A stretch of 64,000 nt of DNA from JAMLIN01 sp041676645 (GTDB lineage Bacteria; Pseudomonadota; Gammaproteobacteria; Burkholderiales; Burkholderiaceae_E). The notes beneath the pieces were generated by a model that saw nothing but the letters and a program-made list of their open reading frames with translations, did no database searches and was not told the origin of the DNA. The DNA is taken from contig JBAYRO010000001.1 in assembly GCA_041676645.1 (NCBI GenBank), forward strand, positions 1-64,000, written 5' to 3'. Position numbers and translations under genes: made by a program. Positions 19,381-28,496 of the stretch are shown here, in pieces. Numbering within the stretch: the first letter of the stretch is position 1; each line of letters opens with the position of its first letter.

Positions 19381-20967
19381 ATGAGCCTGCGGGCCCGACT
19401 CGCGGCCGCCGTCGGCGATCTGATCGCGACCCGCGAGTCCGAGCCCACGGAGTTCACCGAACCCGCGCCCGCCGCCTCGCGGTCACCACGGGCGCCATCC
19501 CCGGCACCGCCCGTACCGGGCCGGTCGTGGCGGCGCGCGCCACGCGCCGCCGGCGACCAGCGCTCCCTGTTCGGCGAGATCCTGGACTGGATGTTCGCCC
19601 CCCTGCTGCTGCTCTGGCCGCTGTCGGTGGCGATCACCTTCCTCGCGGCCCGCTCGCTCGCCGACGCCCCCTTCGATCGCTCGCTGCGCGACCGTACCGT
19701 GGTGCTCAGCCAGCAGGTGCTGATGGTCGAGGACCGCAGCCGGATCAGCCTGCCCCAGGCGGCGCATGAACTCCTGCGGGCCGACGACCTCGAGCCCGTG
19801 ATATTCCAGGTCAAGGATTCCCGTGGCGATCTCGTCGCCGGCGAGGACGGACTGCCCGCGCCCTCGATCTACGACTTCCCCGAACCCGGACGGGTCAAGC
19901 TGCGCACCTCCGAGCATCGCGGCACCGAAGTGCGCATCGCCTATACCTATGTTTCCCCGGTCCGCATGGACCAGCGCAGCTCGCCGGTCCTGGTCCAGGT
20001 GGCCGAGCCCCTGGACGAGCGCAATCGACTCGCCAACGAGATCATCAAGGGCGTGCTCTTTCCGCAGTTCCTGATCCTGCCGCTGGCGGTCGGGCTGGTC
20101 TGGTTCGGGCTCTCGCGCGGGCTCGCCCCGCTGAAGTCGATGCAGCAGCGCATCCGCGCGCGGCGCCCCGACGATCTTTCCCCGCTCGACGTGCAGGACA
20201 CCCCCGAGGAGCTCGTGCCGCTGGTCGATTCCTTCAACGACCTGCTGCGCCGGCTCAACCAGAACCTCTCCACCCAGCGCCGCTTCCTTGCCGATGCCGC
20301 GCACCAGATGAAGACACCGCTGGCGGGCATCCGCACCCAGGCCGAACTCGCCGAACGTCTGACCGATCCGGCCGAGCGCGTACGCAGCCTCTCCCAGCTC
20401 TCGCGCAGCTCGGCACGCGCCGCGCACATGGTCGATCAGCTGCTCGCGCTCGCGCGCACCGAGAACATGGAGTCGGCCGCGCCCCTGCAGCGCGTCAACC
20501 TCGCGGCGATCGCCCGCGAGGCGGTGGCCGACCGGGCGCCGCTGGCGGTCGAGCGCGGGATCGACATCGGCTTCGAATCGGTCGGCGACGCCTGGGTCAT
20601 GGGCCGGCCGGTGCTGCTGGCCGAAATGCTCGACAACCTGATCGACAACGCGCTGCGCTACACGCCGGGCGGCGGCATCGTCACGACCCGGATCCACCGG
20701 CTCGACGGCGCGATCGAGATCGAGGTCGAGGACAACGGCCGCGGCATCCCGCCGGTCGACCGGGAGTTCATCTTCGAGCGTTTCTACCGGGTGCTGGACG
20801 CCCAGACCGAAGGCAGCGGACTGGGGCTGGCGATCGTGCGCGAGATCGTGGCGCAGCACGAGGCCTGGATCGAGGTCCGCGACGGCCTGCCCTGGCCGCC
20901 CGAACGTGGGCGCGGCACCGGCTCGGCCTTCGTGGTGCGCTTCCCGGCGGCCCCGGGCGGTGAATGA
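19381..20967 (+). CDS. Membrane sensor histidine kinase (TctE-like, 2CSK_N type)
   Basis: 528-residue inner-membrane kinase. After an unusual basic and Pro-rich cytoplasmic leader (1-60) come TM1 (about 72-90), a periplasmic sensor of about 130 residues, TM2 (about 226-244), HAMP, the dimerisation helix with H308 in DAAHQMKTPLAG, and an ATPase domain with DNLIDNALRYT, VEDNGRGIP and GSGLGLAI. The arrangement matches TctE/QseC-like sensors, which respond to tricarboxylates or other small molecules. No tctABC transporter lies beside it here. Partner of the regulator immediately upstream. Confidence 0.92.
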   Translation: MSLRARLAAAVGDLIATRESEPTEFTEPAPAASRSPRAPSPAPPVPGRSWRRAPRAAGDQRSLFGEILDWMFAPLLLLWPLSVAITFLAARSLADAPFDRSLRDRTVVLSQQVLMVEDRSRISLPQAAHELLRADDLEPVIFQVKDSRGDLVAGEDGLPAPSIYDFPEPGRVKLRTSEHRGTEVRIAYTYVSPVRMDQRSSPVLVQVAEPLDERNRLANEIIKGVLFPQFLILPLAVGLVWFGLSRGLAPLKSMQQRIRARRPDDLSPLDVQDTPEELVPLVDSFNDLLRRLNQNLSTQRRFLADAAHQMKTPLAGIRTQAELAERLTDPAERVRSLSQLSRSSARAAHMVDQLLALARTENMESAAPLQRVNLAAIAREAVADRAPLAVERGIDIGFESVGDAWVMGRPVLLAEMLDNLIDNALRYTPGGGIVTTRIHRLDGAIEIEVEDNGRGIPPVDREFIFERFYRVLDAQTEGSGLGLAIVREIVAQHEAWIEVRDGLPWPPERGRGTGSAFVVRFPAAPGGE

Positions 20968-21018
20968 GCAGGTCCCGGCGGGCGCGGGTGGCCGGGCGCC
21001 ACCGCGGGGCCGAGTCGC

Positions 21019-21047
21019 TTTACAGAACCGGCCGCGGGCCATAGAAT
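21019..21047 (+). promoter_or_regulatory. Promoter of tRNA-Met
   Basis: TTTACA (21019-21024), 17-base spacer and TAGAAT (21042-21047) place the start of transcription about 4-5 bases before the mature tRNA 5' end. Both boxes are five-of-six matches to sigma-70 consensus, unusually good for this GC-rich window. Confidence 0.7.
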
Positions 21048-21057
21048 CGCGGGCTCT

Positions 21058-21134
<77 letters not shown>

Positions 21135-21146
21135 TACAAAAAGCCG

Positions 21147-21180
21147 AGCCCGCCCCATCGAACCGATGCCGGCGGGCTTT
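21147..21180 (+). terminator. Rho-independent terminator after tRNA-Met
   Basis: AGCCCGCC (21147-21154) pairs with GGCGGGCT (21171-21178) around a 16-base loop, preceded by a run of A and followed by TT, GCAC, TTT. The T tract is interrupted, so strength is uncertain. Confidence 0.6.
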
Positions 21181-21256
21181 GCACTTTGGCGCGCCGCCGC
21201 CGGTCCGGGATCCGCCCGGTCCGCGCACTGTCCGGCGTGCACCTGGCGAGAGGCAC

Positions 21257-22618
21257 ATGACCCGCAAGCTCTTCATCAAGACCTTCGGCTGCCAGATGAA
21301 CGAGTACGACTCGGACCGGATGGCGGAACTCCTCGGCGACACCGAAGGCGTGGAGCGAACCGAGAAGATCGACGAGGCCGACATCGTCCTGTTCAATACC
21401 TGCTCGGTGCGCGAGAAGGCGCAGGAGAAAGTGTTCTCCGACCTCGGCCGGGCGCGGCAGATCAAGGAACGCAAACCCGGCCTGGTGATCGGCGTGGGCG
21501 GCTGCGTCGCCAGCCAGGAGGGCGAGGCGATCGTCGCCCGCGCCCCCTATGTGGACGTCGTCTTCGGGCCCCAGACCCTGCACCGGCTGCCCGAGCTGAT
21601 CGGTGAACGGCGCCGCACCGGACGCCCCCAGGTCGACGTCAGCTTCCCCGAGATCGAGAAGTTCGATCGCCTGCCGCCGGCGCGCGTCGAGACCGCCTCG
21701 GCCTTCGTCTCGATCATGGAAGGCTGCAGCAAGTACTGCAGCTTCTGCGTCGTGCCCTACACCCGCGGCGAGGAGGTTTCGCGGCCCTTCGAGGACGTCC
21801 TCGTCGAAGTGGCCGGCCTCGCCCAGCAGGGCGTGCGCGAGATCAACCTGCTCGGCCAGAACGTCAATGCCTATCGCGGCCCGATCGCCGAGGCCGGCGC
21901 CCAGGGCAACGGAATCGCCGAGGCCGAGCATGCCGATCTCGCGATGCTGCTCGAGTACATCGCGGACATTCCCGGCATCGAGCGCCTGCGCTTCACCACC
22001 TCGCATCCCAACGAGTTCACCCCGCGCCTGATCGAGGCCTATGCCCGGATCCCGAAACTGGTGAGCCATCTGCACCTGCCGGTCCAGGCCGGGTCGGACC
22101 GGGTGCTGGCGGCGATGAAGCGCGGCTACACCACGCTCGAGTACAAGTCGACGATCCGCAAGCTGCGGCGGATCCGCCCCGCCATGTCGATCTCCTCGGA
22201 CTTCATCGTCGGCTTCCCGGGCGAGACCGAGGCGGATTTCCGCCAGACCATGAAGCTGGTCGACGACATCGGTTTCGACTCCTCGTTCAGCTTCGTCTAC
22301 AGCCAGCGGCCCGGCACCCCGGCGGCCGACCTCGTCGACGAAACCCCGCAGGCGGTCAAGCTAGAGCGCCTGCGCGAACTGCAGGCCGCAATCGAGGCAA
22401 ACGCCGCCGCGATCTCGGCCGCCATGGTCGGGCGCATCGAGCGGGTCCTCGTCGAAGGGCCGTCGAAGAAGGATCCGGCCGAACTCTGCGGGCGCACCGA
22501 GAACAACCGGGTGGTGAATTTCCCCGGCCATCCCCGGCTGGTGGGTTCGATCGTCGAGATGCGGATTCTCTCGGCATTGCCGCATTCGCTGCGCGGGGAG
22601 CTCGTCGCGACCTCATGA
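21257..22618 (+). CDS. miaB: tRNA-2-methylthio-N6-dimethylallyladenosine synthase
   Basis: Radical-SAM methylthiotransferase that adds the 2-methylthio group to i6A37 of tRNAs. 453 residues. The auxiliary-cluster cysteines are C12, C49 and C83, and the radical-SAM CxxxCxxC is C157-C161-C164 in [10 protein letters not shown]; the TRAM domain ends the protein. GAGAGG precedes the ATG at 21257. Its TGA overlaps the next ATG (ATGA), so it is first in an operon that continues through a secretion-like cassette into ybeZ-ybeY-ybeX-lnt. Confidence 0.97.
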   Translation: MTRKLFIKTFGCQMNEYDSDRMAELLGDTEGVERTEKIDEADIVLFNTCSVREKAQEKVFSDLGRARQIKERKPGLVIGVGGCVASQEGEAIVARAPYVDVVFGPQTLHRLPELIGERRRTGRPQVDVSFPEIEKFDRLPPARVETASAFVSIMEGCSKYCSFCVVPYTRGEEVSRPFEDVLVEVAGLAQQGVREINLLGQNVNAYRGPIAEAGAQGNGIAEAEHADLAMLLEYIADIPGIERLRFTTSHPNEFTPRLIEAYARIPKLVSHLHLPVQAGSDRVLAAMKRGYTTLEYKSTIRKLRRIRPAMSISSDFIVGFPGETEADFRQTMKLVDDIGFDSSFSFVYSQRPGTPAADLVDETPQAVKLERLRELQAAIEANAAAISAAMVGRIERVLVEGPSKKDPAELCGRTENNRVVNFPGHPRLVGSIVEMRILSALPHSLRGELVATS

Positions 22619-23970
22619 AGATCATGCGCGTCGTCGCGGGGCTCGCCATCGTCATCGGCCTGGCGCCCGCCGCGCCGCAGGCGCATGCCGCCTCCCCGGA
22701 GCTGTCCTTGCCCGCCGGCACCCTGGCAGGCCTGATCGTCGAGAACCGGGAGCGACTGCGCCGCGGCGAGGCCGAAGCCGCCTATGCGGCGCTGTCGGCG
22801 CGGCTCGGACTCTATGCGGGCGATCCCGAGTTCGATTACCTGCTGGGCATCGCGGCACTCGATTCGGGCCACCCCGGCGACGCGCTGCTGGCATTCGAGC
22901 GCGTCCTGCTGGTCGAGCCCGACCATCTCCAGGCCCGCGCCGAGCTCGGCCGGGCCTATCTCGCCGCCGGCGAGCACGAGAACGCCCGCGACGCGTTTCG
23001 CGACGTGGCCTCGCGCGAGATCCCGCCCGAGGCCCGGCGCCTGGTCGGGCGCTACCTCGACGAGATCGCCCGTCTCGACGCCCGTCATCGGGTGGCGATC
23101 ACCGGGATGGTGGGCCTCGACATCGGCTACAACGACAACGTCAACGTCGGCAGCACCAGCGAGCACTGGTCGCTGGGCGACGGCACCCCGGTGGTTCCCC
23201 TGCCGGTCAGCCTGCCGCAAAAGAGCATGGTTTTCGGCATCGACGGCGCGATCTCCATATCGGGACCGATGGACGGTCGCTGGAGATGGATCGCCGGTGT
23301 GAGAAGTTCCACACGCCGTTTTCCCTCGGCGGATACACTGGACCAGATGCAGGTGGACCTGTCGGCGGGCGTGACGCGTCGACAGGAATGCCACCAGCTG
23401 ACGCTCCTGGGACAGTACCAGGACCTCCGACTCGATGGCGACGCACTGCGCCGCGTAACCGGTTTCGTCGCCCAGTGGCAATGCAACCCGAATCGTCAAT
23501 CCAGTCTCGGCGCCTGGTTCCAGGTGGCCTCGCTGTCGTTCCCCGGCCAGTCGGTGCGCGACGCGACCCGGCGCACGATCGGCCTGTCGGCGGCGCGCCT
23601 GCTCGCGGCGCGTCCCGGCACCCTGCTCTCCGGAGCCATCCACTTCGGCGACGAGCGCGCCGATCCGGCCTGGCCGAATCTCGCCTATCGCTTCGTCGGC
23701 GCCCATGCGTCGCTGAACACGCCGCTCGCACCCAACTGGCGCGGCGAGATCGGCCTGTACTGGGAGTCACGTCGCTTCGACGGGCCCGAGCCGCTGTTCG
23801 GCCATGTCCGGGACGATCGCCAGACGGAGTTGCGGATCAGCGCCGAGCGCTGGCTCGGCAAGGGCTGGTCGATCCAGCCGCAACTGAGCCTGCTGCGCAA
23901 TTCCTCCACGCTGGCGCCGAACGACTTCCGCCGCAGCCAGCTGATGGTACGCAGCACCTACCGCTTCTGA
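22615..23970 (+). CDS. TPR plus DUF560 outer-membrane beta-barrel, Slam/type XI secretion family
   Basis: 451 residues with a Sec signal peptide (hydrophobic 5-20, AHA-AS cleavage near 26), a periplasmic TPR region (about 35-155: [39 protein letters not shown]) and from about 160 a C-terminal barrel of alternating amphipathic strands ([27 protein letters not shown]) ending in phenylalanine (STYRF), the outer-membrane insertion signal. This is the layout of surface lipoprotein assembly modulators (Slam, NilB), which move cargo across the outer membrane. The ATG overlaps the miaB stop. The next gene, 13 bases on, encodes the probable cargo. A plain TPR outer-membrane protein is the alternative. 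Confidence 0.75.
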   Translation: MKIMRVVAGLAIVIGLAPAAPQAHAASPELSLPAGTLAGLIVENRERLRRGEAEAAYAALSARLGLYAGDPEFDYLLGIAALDSGHPGDALLAFERVLLVEPDHLQARAELGRAYLAAGEHENARDAFRDVASREIPPEARRLVGRYLDEIARLDARHRVAITGMVGLDIGYNDNVNVGSTSEHWSLGDGTPVVPLPVSLPQKSMVFGIDGAISISGPMDGRWRWIAGVRSSTRRFPSADTLDQMQVDLSAGVTRRQECHQLTLLGQYQDLRLDGDALRRVTGFVAQWQCNPNRQSSLGAWFQVASLSFPGQSVRDATRRTIGLSAARLLAARPGTLLSGAIHFGDERADPAWPNLAYRFVGAHASLNTPLAPNWRGEIGLYWESRRFDGPEPLFGHVRDDRQTELRISAERWLGKGWSIQPQLSLLRNSSTLAPNDFRRSQLMVRSTYRF

Positions 23971-23983
23971 GAACGCCATCGCA

Positions 23984-26083
23984 ATGAGTCGCAACCAGTC
24001 GATCCTGCAGGAGGGGCTCGCGAGCCTGCTGCTGGTGTTCGCCTTGTTCTTCGCAGGCTCCGCACTGGCAGCCGACGGCCGCCTGCTGGCCGCCGCCGGC
24101 GAGGTGACGGTCGACCGTCCCGGGGCCGACGAGCCGCGCTCGATCCCGGCCGATGCGGGCTTCGAACTGCTGGCCGGCGACACCATCCGCACCGGCGCCA
24201 ATGGGCGGGCCCAGATCCGGCTTGCCGATGGCTCGATCTTTTCCCTGCAGCCCCGTACCGTCTTCCGGATCGACGAATTCCGCTTCGACGCCGACGAACA
24301 GCGCGGCTTCTTCTCGCTGCTGCGCGGCGCCCTGCGCACCGCCACCGGCCAGATCGGCAAGCGCGATCGCGACGACTATCGCCTGCAGACGCCGACGGCG
24401 ACCGTCGGCATCCGCGGCACGCAGTACCTGGCCCAGGAGACCGTCTGCGACCCGGGCTGCTGGCCGGGCGACCGGGCCGGGCTGCATGTCGCGGTCACCG
24501 AAGGCCGCATCGCGGTGTCCAACGACCTGGGGTCGATCGAAATCGGCCCCGGCGAGGCCGTACGGGTCGCACCGGCGGCAGCGCCACGCCGGGCCGGCCT
24601 GCCGCCGCGCCTGCCGCCAAGGCAGATGCTGGCCACCGATGACGAGCCCGACGAGGGGGACGACACCGCGCCCACCCTCGTCGCGCAGGCGGCATCCGAA
24701 GATGGGTCGGGCGGCGACACCGCCACGGACGGGAGCATGCAGGCCGGTGGCGCGACGAGTCTCCGCACCCGGGCCTGGGGCCGCAGTGGCGCCGACTGGG
24801 ACTCCATCCGGCTCGCCCGGCTCGACACCCGGACCGTCGGCGGGCCGACACCGGCCGGCAACGACGGATCGGGGTCGGACCCCGACCTCGCTTCGCCCGA
24901 CGCCTCGGGACGGATCTTCGACAACGACTTCGCGCCGAACGCGGGGCGTGACGACTCCGGCGAGTTGGTCGCCCTGGCGGACGAGATCGTCGCCGGACCC
25001 GGGAGCCCCTCGGGTGATCCGGGAACGGGTGATCCGGGAACGGGTGATCCGGGAATAGGTGATCCGGGAATAGGTGATCCGGGAATAGGTGATCCGGGAA
25101 CGGGTGATCCGGGAACGGGCGATCCGGGGCCGGGTGATCCTGGACCGGACGATCCTGGGCCAGGCGATCCTGGACCGGACGATCCTGGACCGGGTGATCC
25201 TGGACCGGGTGATCCTGGACCGGGTGATCCTGGACCGGGTGATCCGGGGCCGGGGGATCCGGGACCGGGGGATCCGGGACCGGGGGATCCGGGGCCGGGC
25301 GATCCGGGCGACGGCGAGATTCCGCCGGGCGGCGAGACTCCGACGGGCCTGTGGCGGGTCGAACTGCGCCAGGTCGGTGGCATCGGCATCGGCCTGGTCG
25401 CCGACCTGCTGGCCGCCGGCGGCCGCCTCGAGTTCGATGCCGAGCGCCGGCTGACCGCGATCGGCAGCACTTGCCCTGGCCTGTTCTGCCTGTCGTCGGG
25501 CAGCACCCGAATCGCCGAGGCAGGTGCCGACCCGTGGGTGAGCTGGGGCCGCTGGACCGAAGGCAACGCGGTCATGCGGTTCTTCGGGCTGCCGCTCCAG
25601 GTCCCGTACAGCGCGAACACCGGCATGCACTATCTGGTCGGCAGCCCGGCGCTGACGGTGCCCACCAGCGGCGAGTTCTCCTATGCGCTGGCGGGCGCGA
25701 CTGCGCCGACGATGTCGGGCGGACAGTGGGCGCCGGGCAGCTTCAGCGGCACCGCCTCGGTAAGTTTCAACCCCGGCGAGGCGGCCCGGCTCGGGCTGGA
25801 GGCCGACGTGAGCTTCCGCGAGGGCAGCTTCCAGATGGCCACCGACGGCGGAGTCGCCAACCCGGGCCAGAGCCAGGTGACATTCGATGCGCGCCACGCC
25901 TTCGACGCCACGATAGCCGCCACCCAGACCAGCGGCTCGTTCTGCCGCGGCGAGAACTGCACGGCCCGCATCAGCGGCGGCCTGTTCGGACCTACCGGCG
26001 AACGGCTCGGCGTCGGCTATACGATCAACGGGGCGAACCCGTCGACTACAATCGACGGTGTCGGCGTGTTCACGCGCCAGTAA
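23984..26083 (+). CDS. Exported FecR-domain protein with GDPGx repeats and Slam-cargo-like C-terminal barrel
   Basis: 699 residues. Signal peptide with an ALA-AD site and no lipobox, so not a lipoprotein. A FecR domain (about 30-190: AAAGEVTVDRPG, GDTIRTGANGRAQIRLADGS, TATVGIRGT) is followed by a Gly/Asp/Thr-rich linker and twenty GDPGx units (344-443). The C-terminal domain (about 455-699) has EFSYALAG, GSFSGTASVSF, GGLFGPTGERLGVGY and DGVGVF, the pattern of the small barrels in TbpB-like and hemophilin-like Slam cargo. Close cysteine pairs (497/502 and 654/659) could form disulfides. Being next to the Slam-like gene, it is probably secreted or surface-displayed. Cotranscription into ybeZ is likely since only 33 bases follow. 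Confidence 0.75.
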   Translation: MSRNQSILQEGLASLLLVFALFFAGSALAADGRLLAAAGEVTVDRPGADEPRSIPADAGFELLAGDTIRTGANGRAQIRLADGSIFSLQPRTVFRIDEFRFDADEQRGFFSLLRGALRTATGQIGKRDRDDYRLQTPTATVGIRGTQYLAQETVCDPGCWPGDRAGLHVAVTEGRIAVSNDLGSIEIGPGEAVRVAPAAAPRRAGLPPRLPPRQMLATDDEPDEGDDTAPTLVAQAASEDGSGGDTATDGSMQAGGATSLRTRAWGRSGADWDSIRLARLDTRTVGGPTPAGNDGSGSDPDLASPDASGRIFDNDFAPNAGRDDSGELVALADEIVAGPGSPSGDPGTGDPGTGDPGIGDPGIGDPGIGDPGTGDPGTGDPGPGDPGPDDPGPGDPGPDDPGPGDPGPGDPGPGDPGPGDPGPGDPGPGDPGPGDPGPGDPGDGEIPPGGETPTGLWRVELRQVGGIGIGLVADLLAAGGRLEFDAERRLTAIGSTCPGLFCLSSGSTRIAEAGADPWVSWGRWTEGNAVMRFFGLPLQVPYSANTGMHYLVGSPALTVPTSGEFSYALAGATAPTMSGGQWAPGSFSGTASVSFNPGEAARLGLEADVSFREGSFQMATDGGVANPGQSQVTFDARHAFDATIAATQTSGSFCRGENCTARISGGLFGPTGERLGVGYTINGANPSTTIDGVGVFTRQ
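25013..25312 (+). repeat. Twenty tandem 15-bp units encoding GDPGx
   Basis: 300 bases of in-frame 15-mers of the form GGT GAT CCG GGA nnn. The fifth codon is Thr, Ile or Pro, in runs (T T I I I T T, then mostly P), and two units begin with Asp instead of Gly. Third-base changes (CCG/CCT, GGT/GGC/GGG) also run in blocks, a sign of stepwise duplication. It makes a stiff acidic linker between the FecR and barrel domains. Confidence 0.93.
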
Positions 26084-26116
26084 ACCCGAAACCGCCCACC
26101 GGCGCCGAATGCCCGC

Positions 26117-27106
26117 TTGAAGCCCCGCCCGATCGAATTCACCGCCGAACCGGCAGACAACGAACGACTCGCCAATCTCTGCGGCCCGGTCGAGCGCAAC
26201 ATCCGGACGATCGCCGAGTCCTTCGACGTACGCATCTCGCGCCGCGGCCAGCGCTTCCGGATCGAAGGGGAGCCGGCGGCCGCCGAACAGGCGCGCGAGG
26301 TGCTGGCGCGCTTCTGGCAGGCGGCGACCCGCCCCCTCTCGCCCGACGATATCCAGCTCGGCCTGGCCGAACGGCGACCGGTCGCCGTCGACGGCGACGA
26401 GGGCGAGGACGAAGGGCCGATCCTCCATACCCGGCGCAGCGACCTGCGTGGGCGCACGCCCCGGCAACGCGACTACCTGCGCAACATCCTGTCGCACGAC
26501 ATCACCTTCGGCGTCGGCCCGGCCGGCACCGGCAAGACCTATCTCGCGGTCGCCTGCGCGGTCGACGCGCTCGAGCGCGACGCGATCAAGCGCATCGTGC
26601 TGACCCGGCCCGCCGTCGAGGCGGGCGAGCGGCTCGGCTTCCTGCCGGGCGACCTCGCGCAGAAGGTCGATCCCTACCTGCGCCCACTGTACGACGCGCT
26701 CTACGACCTGCTCGGCTTCGAGCGCACCGCGAAGATGTTCGAGAAGCAGGCGATCGAGATCGCGCCGCTTGCCTACATGCGAGGGCGCACCCTCAACCAT
26801 TCCTTCATCATCCTCGACGAGGCGCAGAACACCACGCCCGAGCAGATGAAGATGTTCCTCACACGGATCGGCTTCGGCTCGCGGGCGGTGGTCACCGGCG
26901 ACACGACCCAGGTCGACCTGCCGCGCGGCCAGCCCTCGGGGCTGATGCAGTCGGTGAACATCCTGCGTGGCGTGCGCGGGATCGCCTTTTCCACCTTCGA
27001 TTCCGCCGATGTCATGCGCCATCCGCTGGTCGCGCGCATCGTCGACGCCTACGAGAAGCACCAGCGAGAGATCGATGCCGCCGCCGAGCCGCCAGCGACG
27101 TCCTAG
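26117..27106 (+). CDS. ybeZ: PhoH-like ATPase YbeZ
   Basis: 329-residue cytoplasmic ATPase acting with the endonuclease YbeY in RNA metabolism and ribosome maturation. An N-terminal KH-like region (about 20-75) is followed by Walker A GPAGTGKT (134-141), the [18 protein letters not shown] loop and Walker [11 protein letters not shown]. The start is a TTG at 26117; the nearest ATG upstream (26109) is out of frame and closes at once. The gene overlaps ybeY by 32 bases. Confidence 0.95.
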   Translation: MKPRPIEFTAEPADNERLANLCGPVERNIRTIAESFDVRISRRGQRFRIEGEPAAAEQAREVLARFWQAATRPLSPDDIQLGLAERRPVAVDGDEGEDEGPILHTRRSDLRGRTPRQRDYLRNILSHDITFGVGPAGTGKTYLAVACAVDALERDAIKRIVLTRPAVEAGERLGFLPGDLAQKVDPYLRPLYDALYDLLGFERTAKMFEKQAIEIAPLAYMRGRTLNHSFIILDEAQNTTPEQMKMFLTRIGFGSRAVVTGDTTQVDLPRGQPSGLMQSVNILRGVRGIAFSTFDSADVMRHPLVARIVDAYEKHQREIDAAAEPPATS

Positions 27107-27545
27107 CCTCTGGCTCGACATCCAGGTGGGAGCGGGCCTGCGCCATGCGCCGATCGAGCGGGGCCGCCTGCGCCGGCTCGCGCTCGCCGCGCTCGAGCGC
27201 GACGCCAGCCTGACGGTTCGCTTCGTGGGCGAAGCCGAAGGCCGCGATCTCAATCACCGCTACCGTGGCCGGGACCGTGCCACCAACGTCCTGACCTTTC
27301 CCTACGATTCGCCCGGCCGGCTCGAGGCGGACATCGTCATCTGCATGCCGGTGGTGCGCCGCGAGGCGCACGCGCAGCGCAAGCGCGTCGAGGACCATCT
27401 CGCCCACCTGCTCGTGCACGGGGTCCTGCATGCGCAGGGCCATGAACACGAGGACGACGACGAAGCACGGCGCATGGAAGCGATGGAAGTGGCGATACTG
27501 CGCCGCTTCCGCATCGCCGACCCCTACGCGGAGCCCGATCCATGA
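27075..27545 (+). CDS. ybeY: Endoribonuclease YbeY (rRNA maturation factor)
   Basis: 156 residues. The zinc motif H-x3-H-x5-H is clear in HGVLHAQGHEH, and NVLTFPYD is the conserved fold segment. It trims 16S rRNA 3' ends and takes part in ribosome quality control. It begins inside the end of ybeZ, keeping the usual ybeZ-ybeY pairing. Confidence 0.96.
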   Translation: MPPPSRQRRPSLWLDIQVGAGLRHAPIERGRLRRLALAALERDASLTVRFVGEAEGRDLNHRYRGRDRATNVLTFPYDSPGRLEADIVICMPVVRREAHAQRKRVEDHLAHLLVHGVLHAQGHEHEDDDEARRMEAMEVAILRRFRIADPYAEPDP

Positions 27546-27617
27546 TCCCCGCCCCGGGTTTGCCGCCGCCTGCCGATCGGTTAACCTCCACCAACATCGA
27601 GGCCGCAGCCCAAGCCG

Positions 27618-28496
27618 ATGCCCGATCCTTCCCAACGTAGCGAAGACATGCGCCCGCTGATCGAGCGCCTCAAGTCGCTGCTCAACCGGGTGCCGGACGA
27701 CCGCAGCCAACTGCTCGGTGTCCTGCGCAAGGCCCATGAACGCGACCTGATCGACGCCGATGCGGTCTCGATGATCGAGGGCGTACTGCAGGTGAGTGAG
27801 CTCTCGGCCCGCGACATCATGGTGCCGCGCTCGCAGGTGGACGTGATCGACATCACGCAACCCTTCGAGCAGTTCCTCGAGCATGTCATCACCACGGCGC
27901 ACTCGCGCTTTCCGGTCGTCGAGGGCGATCGCGACAATGTGCTCGGCATCCTGCACGCCAAGGAGCTCCTGCGCCTGGTCGCCGACGCGGACACGGATGT
28001 GCGCGATCTCCTGCGCCCACCGGTGTTCGTGCCCGAGAGCAAGGCGCTCAACGTGCTGCTGCGCGACTTCCGCGCCAATCGCAACCATCTCGCGATCGTC
28101 GTCGACGAGTACGGCGGCGTCGCCGGGCTGGTGACCATCGAGGATGTGCTCGAGCAGATCGTCGGCGACATCGAGGATGAATTCGACTTCGACGAGGAAA
28201 GCGACCACATCATCGCGGTCGAGCGCATTCTCGGCGACCAGCGCTACCGGGTGCGCGCGATCACCGAGATCGCGCAATTCAACCATGTGCTCGGCACGCA
28301 GCTCGCCGACGACGACTTCGACACCATCGGCGGACTGGTCACCGAGAAGCTCGGCCGGGTGCCGCGACGCGGCGAGACCGTCGAGTTCGCCGGCCTGCGC
28401 TTCGAAGTCCTGCGCGCCGATGCGCGCCAGGTCCAGCTGCTGCTGGTGACGCGCATCGGCAACGGCGACGCGACGCCGGAAGGCGCGACATCCTGA
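27618..28496 (+). CDS. ybeX: CorC/YbeX family protein with CBS domains
   Basis: 292 residues: an N-terminal helical part, two CBS domains (about 60-185, with SARDIMVPRSQVDVI and VVDEYGGVAGLVTIEDVLEQIVGD) and a C-terminal CorC_HlyC domain. Linked to Mg/Co tolerance and, for E. coli YbeX, to ribosome-related stress; biochemical role uncertain. No membrane segment, so cytoplasmic. Its TGA overlaps the CTG that seems to start lnt. Confidence 0.94.
   Translation: MPDPSQRSEDMRPLIERLKSLLNRVPDDRSQLLGVLRKAHERDLIDADAVSMIEGVLQVSELSARDIMVPRSQVDVIDITQPFEQFLEHVITTAHSRFPVVEGDRDNVLGILHAKELLRLVADADTDVRDLLRPPVFVPESKALNVLLRDFRANRNHLAIVVDEYGGVAGLVTIEDVLEQIVGDIEDEFDFDEESDHIIAVERILGDQRYRVRAITEIAQFNHVLGTQLADDDFDTIGGLVTEKLGRVPRRGETVEFAGLRFEVLRADARQVQLLLVTRIGNGDATPEGATS

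Noticed and set aside
23984..26083. FecR as a classic anti-sigma regulator
   Set aside because: No ECF sigma gene or TonB receptor is adjacent, there is no membrane anchor after the N-terminus, and the protein has a cleavable signal peptide.
23837..27253. Minus-strand frame with RSRIT repeats across the FecR gene
   Set aside because: The repeat is the complement of the GDPGx array and crosses four plus-strand genes with clear motifs.
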